Of a stretch of DNA of 64,000 nucleotides, positions 11,272-22,378 are shown one piece after another; position 1 is the stretch's first letter, and every line of letters begins with the position of its first letter. A model generated the notes under the pieces. The model worked only from the letters and a program-made list of their open reading frames with translations, was not told the origin of the DNA and made no database searches. The position numbers and the translations under genes were made by a program. Origin of the DNA: Dipylidium caninum (Eukaryota > Platyhelminthes > Cestoda > Cyclophyllidea > Dipylidiidae); the NCBI GenBank assembly GCA_017562135.1, contig QEYB01001046.1, positions 372,001-436,000 on the forward strand. The letters run 5' to 3'.

Positions 11272-13714
11272 GTGAGCCTAAAATCCTCCATATTCCTCTC
11301 ATGTGTTTACCAAACTTACGTCATAAGGTAAATACCGAGGGTAGGTGGGTATGCTAGAGCTTTATCCACCATTTCTCAGATTTGGAGTCGCCTCCTCTTC
11401 TCCTTAAGTCGACATAGCACATCGGAGAGGTGGAGAGTTGTGCCTTCTTCCCTCCTTCCGCCCCTCGACGCCGGCCAACTTGAAGTGGAAGTGGAGCTGG
11501 TCACCAAGTCCGTTCCGCGCCTTCACTGTGCAGGTGTTCCGACTGCCGAGTGGTGGTTTGAATGCATGTCAGTCGACATGAATGTTTGTACACCGAGTTC
11601 AGGCCAACATTATCTCTCGCAGCAAGGTTGAAAAAAATCAAACCGCGTGAAAGAACAGCATGAACGAGGTGACGACTCTTAAAGGATCGGTAGAGGTCAC
11701 CGCCAATCTCCTCGTTTACGTTGAACAATGGTTATTTTTCACCACACACATCATCACGCATTCTTCGTCAGTGGTTGATGTGGAGGTCCTTGAAATTGTT
11801 TACATCTCCTCATTTAGACACAGTGCCAAATCCGTGTCGGCCACGTTTTCCCTGTTGCCTAATGTCACAATGCGGCGAGGGGGGAGGGGGGGCGAAGGGG
11901 GAGAAGGGAAGTAAGTTGGGGTCTTAAGTATTTTGGAACATGTCAATCTACCAGACCGATGCCAAGTAACAGTGAAAACTCCTGACTTGACATGCATTAA
12001 ACATGAGTTGCATGATCCCATGGCAGTTCATCTGCCTCAAGTTTAAGGGGTTTGAGCGCCTTCATCGCGAGGGGAAATTTTGCAACTAGTTACTTTCCTT
12101 ATCCTTGCGTTGACTTGTCAGTTGTCTAACACCTCCATCACTTGCATGAATCCTCGACAAAACAGTCTTCACACAGTCTATTTTCGTTACACAGAATCCA
12201 GATTATTACTTTTCGTCCCTGAAAAGCTACTTAAGTGTTATCAGTCACCTTAGTCCAGGGCGAAACGGCTCGGCTTTGAGAAATTTTGTCCATTTTTACT
12301 TTTAGAGTGAGTGTTCGATGGCAGAGGCTGCGTGCATACGTGTGGCGAATAATCACAGACACTCCGAAGAAGCGGTGGTTAGGATTGCTTCTTAACAAGA
12401 ATTCGGCGTTCCAGAAGAATACGTCCACTTCACTCGGCGACGAGGGGAGGTACAAGTCGAATCAATTTTTTGGACAGAGAAGCTAGTCGGTTCACACCAA
12501 AACACAGAAGCAGTCTCGACACTTGCAAGGCCACCGACAGCGAAGGTGGCGGTTTGAGTGAAGGAGGACGCGACTCCAGCCAGTATGGCGTAGGCTGCTC
12601 GAATATCAAGCAGTTCAATTGGCGAAGCCTACAAAAGACGCCTATGGAGATTATCCTCAGTCGGGCCTACGTAATAATGCAGTTCGTAGTAGTTGCCTCC
12701 CTCATTGTCTACATGACTATATCCTACGTTCCTAAGTTGAGGGAGTCCTTCGGTCCAATTATGAATATCACCAGGGATAATGGCACAAAGAATGGAAACC
12801 GCGAATTCCCGGTTCACCGCTCCTACTGGAAATTTGACGAGACGACTCGTCAATTCACCCGACCAGTACTCGCTCTCCGTGTGTTCACGTGGATTTGTGT
12901 TATACAATTCACAATCGACCTCATTGCCCGTGCAATATTTTGTCCGAAATTCCTTAAATGGTTGTGGTCTTTCTACACAATCACCGACATTGTCTCCCTC
13001 CTCCCCTTCTACGTTGAGGGCATAATAATTGGCTATGTGAGCTCACTCAACGCCGCAACGGCAACCGAGGAGAGGGTGCAAAGGCTCTTTCTAGTAATCG
13101 ACGTCTTTAACATGTTTAAAATCCTCGTGGTCAGTCGAATATTCCGACTGTTGCAGAGGCAACGGGCTACGCGTGTGTTAATCTACACCATCAGAACGGC
13201 TGCCAAGAACATAGTCATGGTGTTGGAGTTGATGTTGTTGTGTGCAGTTTTCTTCGGCACATCGATATTCTTCTTCGACGAGAACATTAACTCCATATTC
13301 ACGGGAATATGGTGGGCCTTCACCACCATGACCACAGTGGGCTATGGCGATGTGACTCCCTCCACGGTGCCCGGTCGACTGATTGCCGTACTTTGCATGG
13401 TTATCGGCATTCTCCTCACCTCCTACACCATTCCTGTCCTCGTCAATGATTTCCTTCTCTTCTACGGCCATGCAGACCAACTGGCGTGGATGCGAAGAAT
13501 TCACAAGAGCGCCACGGCCAAACGACACACTGAGAGGCGCAACCTTATAGCGAAACGACGGATAGCACAAGTGAGGGCCTTAATTAAGCAGACAGTAATT
13601 GGAACTGGAACAATTCACGAGAATGACGATGTGGGTACAAACGACGCCAGCGGTGGAGACAGTCGACCGAGTTCGGCTAACACCAGGCAAGACAAGGTGT
13701 CGGACCCCACGTGA
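10457..13714 (+). CDS. voltage-gated potassium channel subunit (Kv, Shaw/Kv3-like T1), two exons, 683 aa
   Basis: This gene encodes a tetrameric K+ channel subunit of the plasma membrane. Exons are 10,457-11,271 and 12,478-13,714, joined in phase 2 (CG|A = Arg272) across a GTGAGC...ACAG intron. The first ATG follows an in-frame TGA at 10,454. Residues 1-150 are a polar N-terminus. The T1/BTB domain spans about 151-245, with the non-Shaker zinc ligands H212-x5-C218 and C240-C241. Transmembrane segments: S1 ~333-355, S2 ~402-426, S3 ~433-456, S4 ~474-500, S5 ~514-538, filter TVGYGD 558-563, S6 ~572-602; then a basic cytosolic tail. The sensor is unusual. Aligned on the RIF(K/R)L motif, the S4 charges R1-R6 read N, K, V, R, R, Q. 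The S6 PVP motif is TIP (589-591). The CGPL-EKEL-AWG T1 signature suggests Shaw/Kv3 ancestry; it could be a modulatory (silent) subunit. Confidence 0.95.
11272..12477 (+). other. intron of the Kv channel gene
   Basis: 1,206 nt with donor GTGAGC and acceptor TTTTTTGGACAG. It contains a purine-rich G/A tract at 11,877-11,910. Short frames inside are not supported as genes. Confidence 0.9.
12478..13714 (+). CDS. Kv channel exon 2: six transmembrane segments, pore and tail
   Basis: It encodes residues 272-683. S2 keeps the charge-transfer Phe and the acidic residue (QFTID) and S3 keeps its Asp (TDIV), but the outer S2 acidic position is not acidic. The S5-P turret is short. The C-terminal tail has clusters of basic residues (about 610-645) and ends in a Ser/Asp-rich stretch. 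The whole membrane core in one exon is common for Kv genes. Confidence 0.93.
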
Positions 13715-13926
13715 CTTTTACACCGTCACTAACCCCAAAAAGCACTATTCTATAACGTAATTTTTGGAGTTTTATATAGAAACAACAAAATTGTGATGGC
13801 TTTTCCCCAAAACGCTCTTCCGCTTCCTCTTGCAAGTATGACGAGATTAATGCCCGTCTGCCAGTAACGTAGCGACTTTAATGAGAGCGAAAAAAAGAAC
13901 CTAGGAAATGCCACACACCTCCAAAC

Positions 13927-13932
13927 ATTAAA
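13927..13932 (+). terminator. possible poly(A) signal of the Kv gene (ATTAAA)
   Basis: ATTAAA lies about 210 nt after the Kv stop codon; no AATAAA was seen closer. Weak assignment. Confidence 0.25.
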
Positions 13933-14237
13933 GTATGCTGTTGAGCCGTGAGGTGCAGAAAGTATGGAGGCAATAGAGCAGAAAGAAGAGTGTTATACGC
14001 TCAAATTAGCCTCAGAAATACAAGTGACACTTACTGTTGGTAGCGAGAAATTGGGGAAAAGGGATTTGTCTACAAGTAAGATAATTAGCAATCCTCCATC
14101 ACCTACACTGCGTAGAGAAAAGTGGGAGCAACCTTAACGCCTTTTAACAGTCGTATTGTCTCCGACACCAGTTGTTTGCCAGAGAACTGACTTTTCCTAG
14201 AATTTTTCATTATTTAGCTACTTTCTTTAAGCCTTCT

Positions 14238-14322
14238 ACGGTAGATCTCGTGAAATATGTCGGGATTTTGGCGCTATCGTTGAGGCCAAGTAGCCAGCTT
14301 ATCCTACGTGGCAGGAGATCTA
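14238..14322. repeat. 11-bp perfect inverted repeat
   Basis: CGGTAGATCTC (14,238-14,248) is matched by GAGATCTACCG (14,312-14,322) with a spacer of about 63 bp. Confidence 0.6.
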
Positions 14323-14554
14323 CCGGATTCAGCAGAAACGATTTCTTCGCATGCAAGTCGGAAAGTCGGAAGTTTCAAATGCCCAGTATTCACAATCACA
14401 TAACATCTTCAGCTTCTCAAGACAAAGTCGTTTCAAAAGAAAACTCTTGGGTCGAGGAAAAGTATTTACAATCCTGAAGTCCACTGAAGATAGAGTGAAA
14501 GTATCTCCGCGGGACACACGATGGCATTTCATAATTGCAAGGTTACACTTAAGT

Positions 14555-14576
14555 CTTCAGGGTTGGATCCCTGAAG
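14555..14576. repeat. hairpin with 8-bp arms
   Basis: CTTCAGGG and CCCTGAAG flank a 6-nt loop (TTGGAT). The right arm continues as CTGAAGTTAA, which recurs in the palindrome at 15,036. Confidence 0.6.
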
Positions 14577-14845
14577 TTAAATTAGCTTAGACTTACCTAG
14601 GAGGGGAAGTGAAGATAGAATCACTTTTTACCTTCCTTACGCAGTCTTCTCTCCCTAAATGTACTCGGATGGACTCGTACACAACACAGCAATCACTTTC
14701 GGCCGAGAAACCACTTAGGATGAGTCTACGCTGAAAAGGGGTCGGGATGAAATCCGTCCACCGGTTAAACTGGGCAATTCGCTAAGCAGCAGCGGGATGC
14801 GTGTAATCTCAACTTATCACCCTATTATACCACACATTAAAGCAT

Positions 14846-14887
14846 GGATGATTAAAGAGCATGCTTTTTGAGAAGCTTTGATCATCC
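14846..14887. repeat. stem-loop with 12-bp arms
   Basis: GGATGATTAAAG pairs with CTTTGATCATCC (11 of 12 perfect, the remaining position a G-U wobble in RNA) across an 18-nt loop. The stem is too short for an ordinary microRNA precursor. Confidence 0.6.
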
Positions 14888-15035
14888 CTGCCAGACTTAC
14901 GACGCACTTGCGACCCTCCGACACGTCATACTTAGTTCATTGAATTAATTAACTTAGATCCAGTTCGCTACGACAAAAAGGATCCCATAACACGCGGTTG
15001 CGGGGCGTACAGACAGGGGGATGAGAATCGAAGGA

Positions 15036-15053
15036 ACTGAAGTTAACTTCAGT
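15036..15053. repeat. 18-bp perfect palindrome
   Basis: ACTGAAGTTAACTTCAGT equals its own reverse complement. It shares CTGAAGTTAA with the hairpin arm about 460 bp to the left. Confidence 0.75.
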
Positions 15054-16320
15054 GAGGAGTAACAAAAGTGTCCCCATGGGTGAGGACTCGTCCTTGATGC
15101 TAGAGCCTCAACATCATAGGACTCTGGGAAATCCATTCAAGGCGGATGGAGTTGGGATGAAAAAAGGGAATAAGAAAGTTGGGAGCCTCGGGGGCCGGTA
15201 CTCAGAGCGAGGGTAGGAACGTCAATTCACCGCCTCACCTAACTTTACCCATCATCATGTATTACAGTTTTGTAGAAAAAAGAGTTTGCATCTTCTCCAC
15301 TCACCTTACGCTGCTCAGATCAGCGTCTTTACCAAGAGTAGTCTGGATGGAAAGAGTCAAATCAGGGCGCACACACACGATGCTCCTTTGCATCATTCCA
15401 TCATGCCAGAGTTGGTGTTTGACCTCATTAAGCGTGATTGTGAAGGCTAATTCTTCTTCTTTATAAACGTCCTCACGCTTTCAGTAAAGCCAGGCCAGTT
15501 ACAGGGTATTCAAGACTCAGACTACCCAGTCATTCGTGTGAAGTAATCTGCAAAAAGGGGACTTAAATGTGATTGACCCCACAAAACTGGCATACTTTAA
15601 CCGAAACTAAGTTGTTTGACGGGTGAAATTTAATCTACTTGTGCACCTTGGTGTGTAAAGTCCACTGGGACACCCTTCAAATGGTATCTGGGTAGTTTGT
15701 TGTCGCACCTTCTGTCTCTGCACAAAATGGTTGCCACTCAGTTCTTTATTACGGGATGAAGAGTTTGCCTCGTTCCAGCATACCTTCACGTAGTTGAATG
15801 CAAATCCTGTGAGGGGTCCAGAGCGGTGGCCCCAACAGAGCTTACGACACTACTTCACAAGAGATGGCAAGAGGCATGACAAAAAAATGTCTTTTAAGAG
15901 GACCATACCGAACTAACAACTTTACGAAAGGATGACATTGATGGTGAGGATTTGGGACCTCAGAAATGAGTCTCAAGTAAAAACTGTGGCCATCGACGAA
16001 AAGTACCGAATGGACACACAGGCCAAAGAGGACTCATCTCTGAAATTGAATCCAAGGCAAGAAATACTAAGGTGCGGTTGGTGACAGCCATCACAGTTTA
16101 CCTCCAACCAGGGGAATAAGGGTTATGTAACATGAACAGAGACCCTGTCAGTAGACAAGGAAGTGAGCTACTTGAAGGTGCCAATGCACTGACGTCGATA
16201 GCTTTTGTAAGCAAGTAAGATGTATCATTGTTATATTGGTGAGCGGTCCAGAAATAAGGTAAATCTTTTTATATAACACTTCATACGACTTCCACCTTGG
16301 GGCTTAAGGAAAAGAAAAAC

Positions 16321-16503
16321 TTACCCCCGTCGACTACAAGGTGGTGGAAGAGCACTGATGTCGAGCGGAGAGTGCAGATCAGCCCTAGTATCGAGTAAGC
16401 GGTTTAAGAGCCTACTACATAGAAGATTCTTCCTGTAAGACAAACCGAGGATGAAGACACAGCCTTTGCTTTGTTCGTCCTCTCCGTCGTGACATGCATC
16501 CAT
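16321..16503 (-). CDS. weak candidate exon, unknown product
   Basis: A minus-strand open frame from an ATG at 16,503 runs to a donor (GG|GTAAGT) close to its end. No acceptor or partner exon and no recognisable domain. The cysteine- and leucine-containing product is unremarkable. Probably chance. Confidence 0.12.
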   Translation of the reverse strand: MDACHDGEDEQSKGCVFILGLSYRKNLLCSRLLNRLLDTRADLHSPLDISALPPPCSRRG

Positions 16504-18236
16504 CCTACAAAGCTCATAGCATCAGCGAAACTTCAAAAGTCTGCAAGTCAAAATGTCCCCGACACAATTACAAACTGTCATCTCATTTGAAAGCGTCGAA
16601 GTCAATTTACCACGAATTTCTGCAATCACAAAGCCATCTTCGTGTTCACCGTAACTTCAACCTGTCTGAACTCCACGAAGTTGTTTCAAGGACATCGATA
16701 ATAAAGCAGCACAACTCGGTGGGTGGGGAAGAGGCGTTATTTTTGCCCCATCTGTTTCCCATTGGCAAGCAAGTGACTCTTCCCTCAACCGTACAAGGAG
16801 ATACTTGAAATTAGATTCTTACTTAATTTACATAAGCATGAATGGAATCAAGCATGGCGCATCATAGGTCAAACATCCATAAAGTAGACTTGAAGAAAGT
16901 GGAATTTGACATTATTTAATAAAAATCACCTATCTTGTACCTACAAATCTCCCTTTTCGGCAAAAGTGTGACGAGCTTCAGTTGAACGGACACAAAGGAC
17001 ATTAAGAATGGTAACCGCGGAGACCTTCTAAACAAGCTCGTTTGTCTAGAATGAAGTGCTCGTTGGGACATTTCACCACGTGCCTTTCCTTTAAACGCGT
17101 TTCCTACATTCAGGAGGATTTCATTGTCACCCTCTGCCCGTAGTCTACGCCAGAGAGTAGAAATGGGCTAATCCATGCAACGACACTTCGACAACCGATC
17201 AGTTTTAACCACATTTTGCACCTTAACATCATTTTAAAAATACGTCCTTCGACTTTGACGTCAAAACCATGAACTACGAGTGTCAGCTCTGAGAGAATTA
17301 ACTAAGGATATCGTAATAACCCAGTCGTAATTCCACCTCTGGTTAGCGTTTGTCTCCACCATTAAAATGCTTAAAGTTCACTTAATAACCAAATTCCGTT
17401 TAGTCTTTATAACTATGAGCCACGAAACTTCCCCGTATTTCTACACAAGACCATTCTATCGGCGTTTTCGCCTTTTGCAAATTCCCACTACCTTTTCGGG
17501 TTCCAAAATGATTCTCGAGATTAGTTTAGAAGTGAGCTATAGACAGCCAAAATTATTTACCTCAATTTTAACTTTAAGAAAATTAGCTCGGTTTGTCAAC
17601 TTTTTAACTGGTGGTAAGTTGAACAACCTACCACGAACACAAACAAAACCCGCCGCAAAGCATCCACCTGAAAACAGTAACAAGCTTTGTAATCAAAATT
17701 CAATCAACTGTTGTTTGCGAGGCTGCAACAGAAAGGCCATGGTAACCCAATAGGTGACGTGGATGCAGTGCTGTCAACCCAAGAGCCCTCTCAACCGTCT
17801 ATAATAAACGCCTTCTTTGTTCTGCTCTTTTCGAAAACATTTGTTTGCATATACTCATATAACGCATTCAAGAAAACGAAAATACTTGACAAATTCGGAT
17901 TCACAAGAGGTAGAGTTTAAGAGGGAGAAAGAAGAGTAAGAAAGCGGTCGTAAGCGAGGCGCTGAGTGGCGATGACTAAATCATTGTGATTGTTAAATGA
18001 TAACGTTGGTAAAAGGAAGCCTAATTTGTCAATTCAGAGATGGATTTACACAGGAGAAGGGATCAAAAGGCAATGATAGGTGAAAAAAAAGGTGACCTGG
18101 AGAGGGAGCGAAGCAAATCACGACAGACGACAGCGTTCGTCCGCACTAGGAAGGTATGTGCCTTCATTACGCAGGAATGGATAATTTCTGGAGTCATGAT
18201 TTTCGCAGAAAATAATTCATAGAATGCAGCTCACTT

Positions 18237-18286
18237 CTAACCCCTGTATGACTTGGAATGATGTAGGAGCCACTGCAGGGTGATGT
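18237..18286 (-). CDS. ARL8: ARL8 exon 5 (C-terminal helix and stop)
   Basis: A 50-nt exon encoding the end of the last helix, [15 protein letters not shown] and a TAG stop, matching the Arl8 C-terminus. The acceptor is TTTTAG; it joins the upstream exon in phase 1 (G|AC = Asp). It is far too short to appear as an open frame on its own. Confidence 0.9.
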
Positions 18287-20387
18287 CTAAAATAAGAGGA
18301 TACGCCAGAGCATCGTCAACCAAAATGATAGGATGAACTTCTGTGAAGTTATTTAACTAAGGCAGAAAAGTGAACACACATAAAAACCGTTAGATTAGGT
18401 GAAGAAGATTTAAAATAAGTAGCGACACGAAGTTTCTGGGGAAACCAATGCACCACCAGTATTGATGCCAAGGAAAGCAACAAGGAGGGGGTGCGAGACA
18501 GGAGCGGATATTTACTCTGAAATCTACGATATTTGTCGTAGCCTTATAGGCGAAAATGTAGGACCATAATGCTAAAAGCAACCCAGAGCAGAGCGCCACA
18601 TGGCAAAGTGAAGCCAATACTTCACAGGCATAAAAGAGAAGCATCAAGCACTTCGTTAGATGCAGATTTAAGTTCTTTTTGTGCGTTGTGACGGACAACT
18701 TTTGCACACTTATTCGTAGTCTTGAACCAATGTCGTTTGGCAATAAAATTATGGCGTTAGAATCAAACAGTCCTAGAGCAGCCGGCATCAATGTCTTGTG
18801 CTCCAAACGAAATTTTAGGCAGTCTAATCAATCGGTTTTTCTTCATACAATGATATAACTCAGATATCCGAAACGAATTGCTTTTTCCGAAATCGTTGAG
18901 GGATTCCCGTCTGTATATTTTAAGGACAGTTTATGGATCGGTCACAACAATTTGCGCATTAGAAATGATTTGTATGATACACTTTTCGCCAGCATCTTTA
19001 TGATCTTACATCAGATACATCAACGATTCCGTAACATTATGCTTCTTTTTCCTAATTTAATGGTTTTTTTTAAGAAACTGCTTTCTGATCCATTATATAT
19101 TGTGTTAAGAGCGATAATGAATGGGATAATGCCGCAATAATAAAAAACAAACAATCTTTCAGGATTTGAGAAAAGGCGCAAAAATATTCTTAGATCCTGC
19201 TAAACGTTTCAGCTGAGGAATAACTTGAAGCTGAACAAGATTTAAAAATAAAACCTGATAGAAATTACGTATATTTTATAAATCTATGACAGACTCGATT
19301 TTTTTGCCAAAAAACAAGTGATGAAAATATAGTATGCAGGCGTCGAGTTAAAAGAAGTTGTTTTTTTGACTAGAAAAGTGGACAATGCAGAGAAATCGGA
19401 ATGTTTCAATTAGTAGCGCATCATAATCGCGCAAGTGCCAGGTGTTCATACTTAGCGAAACTGTCGAAAATATATGCGCAGTTTCGTGACGAGGCCAAAG
19501 ATAAAACACCAAAAAACCTACAGTCACATACGGTAAACCGCATCCAAGGATTTTAACCACAGCTACATAGCTGGGAAGTTGGAATAATTCTACATTATAT
19601 AATCATCATATTGTTGACAAATATGAGTTGATTAAAATAAGCGTAGAGCACGAACCTATGTTGTCTTGCTCCTTGCAGGAAATAGAGTAACAGCAAATTT
19701 CGCGGTTGGTAATTGCTTTTAGGTTCAGTGTCTCGATAAGTTCGACTTCAGTCATTGCTCCAGGCAAGTCGCGTTTATTGCCTAACACCAGAACAGGGAT
19801 TGCTGCTAACTGGGGTTTTTCCATTAAGGTATGAAGTTCATTCCGGGCAGCATCCATCTTATCTCTGGCAGCGGCATCTACCATGAAACTAGAGCGTAAA
19901 ATACGGGTAAAAATTCCTCACAAACAAGATAATTGCACAACACTAAGAGTTAAGAAAGAAAATTATAACTTGCTGTCAAAAAAATTACGTAGATTAAAAA
20001 GATTACACAAAACCTTAGGAGTAATAAATAGATAAATACTTACAGAACGGCATTAACACCTCGGCAGTATCTCTCCCACATGATACGGAATCTAGGCTGG
20101 CCTCCAATGTCCCAAATCTAGACTCGTAAAACTGCTGAAGCTAGTGAAGTTACCTTGATAGTCACCTTTCCTTTGGTTATTTTTTTCATGTTAAACCCCA
20201 CCGTTGGAATCATATCTTCACAATATTGCCCAGTCTAGAAAGGTAAGAATTTGCAAGGCAGTACCGCGATGACGTTCACAAATGTGGTCTTCCCTGAGTA
20301 CTGGAGACCAACCAAAGTTATTTCCATTTCTTCTTTCCAGAAAAGATTGCGGATCCAGTCTAAAATGCGTTGAAATATCGCCAACAT
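18237..20387 (-). CDS. ARL8: ARL8, Arf-like small GTPase of lysosomes, five exons, 186 aa
   Basis: Arl8 is the small GTPase that, through BORC and kinesin adaptors, positions lysosomes and related organelles and recruits tethering factors. Exons on the minus strand: 20,265-20,387, 20,154-20,234, 20,044-20,117, 19,656-19,888 and 18,237-18,286. All join in frame (total 561 nt with stop), giving 186 aa, the same length as vertebrate Arl8. Visible features: N-terminal amphipathic helix ([20 protein letters not shown]), P-loop GLQYSGKT, switch [12 protein letters not shown], switch [12 protein letters not shown], guanine-specificity motif NKRD, and ISCKEQDNI followed by [11 protein letters not shown] at the C-terminus. 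It lacks an N-myristoylation glycine at position 2, as Arl8 proteins do. Introns 1 and 2 are 30 and 36 nt; introns 3 and 4 are 155 and 1,369 nt. Divergent to the RabGAP gene. Confidence 0.97.
18287..19655 (-). other. intron 4 of ARL8
   Basis: 1,369-nt AT-rich intron. A 138-codon frame at 18,390-18,806 on the same strand lies inside it and has no recognisable domain; it is treated as intronic. Confidence 0.85.
19656..20387 (-). CDS. ARL8: ARL8 exons 1-4 (G domain)
   Basis: Exon 1 (20,265-20,387) holds the N-terminal helix and P-loop. Exon 2 (20,154-20,234) holds switch I. Exon 3 (20,044-20,117) holds switch II. Exon 4 (19,656-19,888) holds NKRD and the SCK-type guanine contact (SISCKEQD). Donors are GTACTG, GTAACT, GTAAGT and GTTCGT. 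The two tiny introns (30 and 36 nt) are close to the lower size limit for splicing and leave the frame intact only when removed. Confidence 0.95.
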
Positions 20388-21208
20388 CTGGAACACTTCG
20401 CGGACAATAGATCGCCCAACCGCGCTCGAGCAGAGTTGAAGATCGCGGCAGGAATATGAGGAATTTCGGTGATTAGCTCAATTTTCATATAATAATATAA
20501 GCACGATAAGGATACTTCGTAAGGTTATTGAGGGTCTTACCACAGGAGAACTGCGTTCGAAAAGGTGATGAAAACCACCAAAAACCAGCATGTCGCGCTC
20601 AGCGCGAGCATTATTCATTCTAAAATTAAAATTTCCTTATATGCACTTTGGCGAAACCAAGTGCATGTTAGCAGGTAGGACATGTGAAAAAGCGAGCCTG
20701 AAAGCCTGATACCGCATGTTACCCCTCGCGAGAGAAAAATTTAGCTTTACTCTTGCAAAAGATTATGCCTGGCTCAGCAAAGAAAAATTTTGTGCGAAAT
20801 AAAACGGCAAAAAAGATTTTGAGTAAGGCACAGGATTCATTACTGATAGAATTTCCTAATGCTCCTAAATTTGCGATAGGCAGATTATACGCGAATAGCG
20901 TAATAACGAAGTTAGCGCCCTATTTGTGTCGGTGTTCGATTTTAGTTTTTGATTAATTTCTCATTGCGCAAGGTTTATGCTTGCATTACAATTTTGTATC
21001 CTCTTTGACGTAGAATAAATATGGATCGTAGTCTTATCACAATTTTTTCGCACAGCCACGCGTTAACACTTGGCTTCCCACATCCTTTCAATAGTTTTCC
21101 AAGTGGCCCTTCTACCTTTGTATATCATTTTTGTTATAGCAACGTCCAACTTTCATCATCATTAACGAGACATTGTGCTCCATCTATCTCGCGGCTTGAT
21201 CCCGGAAA
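20388..21208. promoter_or_regulatory. divergent promoter region between ARL8 and the TBC1D9-type gene
   Basis: 821 bp separate the ATG codons of two head-to-head genes. The region is AT-rich, with no coding signal and no clear TATA box near either start. A 67-codon frame (20,753-20,956) is not protein-like. A shared or bidirectional promoter is inferred from position only. Confidence 0.55.
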
Positions 21209-22378
21209 ATGTGGCTTAGCCCAGAAGAGGTGTATTTGTCGAAAGAAGAAATGTACTCTTGCCTCTTGTGTGATTCACCTCTTAGGATCGTTTTGTCCTG
21301 TGAAAACTTTCAACTTACTCAGCGCATACACCCTTGTGATGTGGGTCATAATTACCAGAATCGTGATGATCAAACTGACTTTAATACGGTAGGCTTTTTC
21401 CCCCTAAGGGTGAATTTGTTTTCTAGTGCGGGAATTTTCGGATATCTTATGTTCTGCGCAATCACAAAAGATTCCGTAAGTGGGTATTTTTTATGTGACG
21501 CCTTTTTGATGCTGAAAGAAGTCGCCATCGCCGATGAATTTGATGATCTTGTTGTGCTAATGCAAGAAATTGGATCAGAAATTGTTCCACTAATGTCTCG
21601 CTTAACTCAAGCGGAAGTTCCAAATTTCCTCTTCAATATATTCAGTCAAAAAGCAAATTCCCAGTTCTTACATAGTATGCTTCACCTACCTTACATTCTT
21701 CTCAGACCCTCCAGTCCCGAAAGCCATAGACTTTTTGACACCTTTTAATTTCCCCCCTGCTGAGAAATTGATATTTCGTAAGTCAGAATCGGAGTAGCTA
21801 AGCTTCTTATTCCAGGTTGTTCAGGAACCCATTTGTCAGGCAAAATACCCTTTCGCGGCACATTCTTTTTTAGCATTAATTATATCTCTTTTCTTCCATC
21901 TCTATCAAATATGGGAACACAGTTTTCCGTCCCGTGGATTAAAGTTATTGTAAGTGCGGAATATTGCCTCGTGAACTTACTCTAGAGTGTCAAAAGGAAG
22001 ATGACAGTCGCTTTGGGAGGATATTTTCTACTCAGTACGCCTTCACAAAAGGTATTTTTACTTCACTGTTTTGGCATTATTCACACCTTCCGTTTAAAGT
22101 ATCTAATTTTTTTTTTAAATTGAATAAGGGTGTTTTACATTTCTGGATGAAGGGTTTTGTTTTTCTTAGTACCGATTCACTGTCACTTCACGCGAGGAGG
22201 AGACTTTTTTCATTATTCAAAGATTGGCTGATCTTGGTGCAAGACAGTGAGTAAATCCAAAATGACGCCGTCAAACTCTTGGGAGGCCTTTGTAAAAAAT
22301 GTCCCATTTGGTTTATTACAGGTTGTTAAATAACGATTCCTACACGACTACGGCACGTGATCCAATTCGCCTCTCTGG
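21209..22378 (+). CDS. TBC1D9: TBC1D9-type gene exons 1-6: N-terminus and first GRAM domain
   Basis: The start at 21,209 is chosen because [10 protein letters not shown] matches the conserved MW-x2-PEEV start of this family. The first ~155 residues are poorly conserved. Family matches resume at [16 protein letters not shown] (exon 2), CSG-x4[18 protein letters not shown] (exon 3), [13 protein letters not shown] (exons 4-5) and [14 protein letters not shown] (exons 5-6). Introns are 31, 38, 36, 118 and 75 nt. Exon 4 starts at the AG at 21,984-21,985; an alternative AG two bases later would break the downstream frame. Confidence 0.88.

Larger units (their letters stand above)
13933..18236. other. 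intergenic region between Kv and ARL8 with several inverted repeats
   Basis: No gene recognised on either strand. The stretch 14,238-15,053 is unusually rich in inverted repeats (listed separately). The gene on the left points right and ARL8 on the right points left, so the two genes converge and both 3' ends face this region. Confidence 0.5.

Noticed and set aside
18390..18806. 138-codon minus-strand frame with hydrophobic segments
   Set aside because: It lies within ARL8 intron 4, which is fixed by the exon 4 donor and the exon 5 acceptor, and has no recognisable domain.
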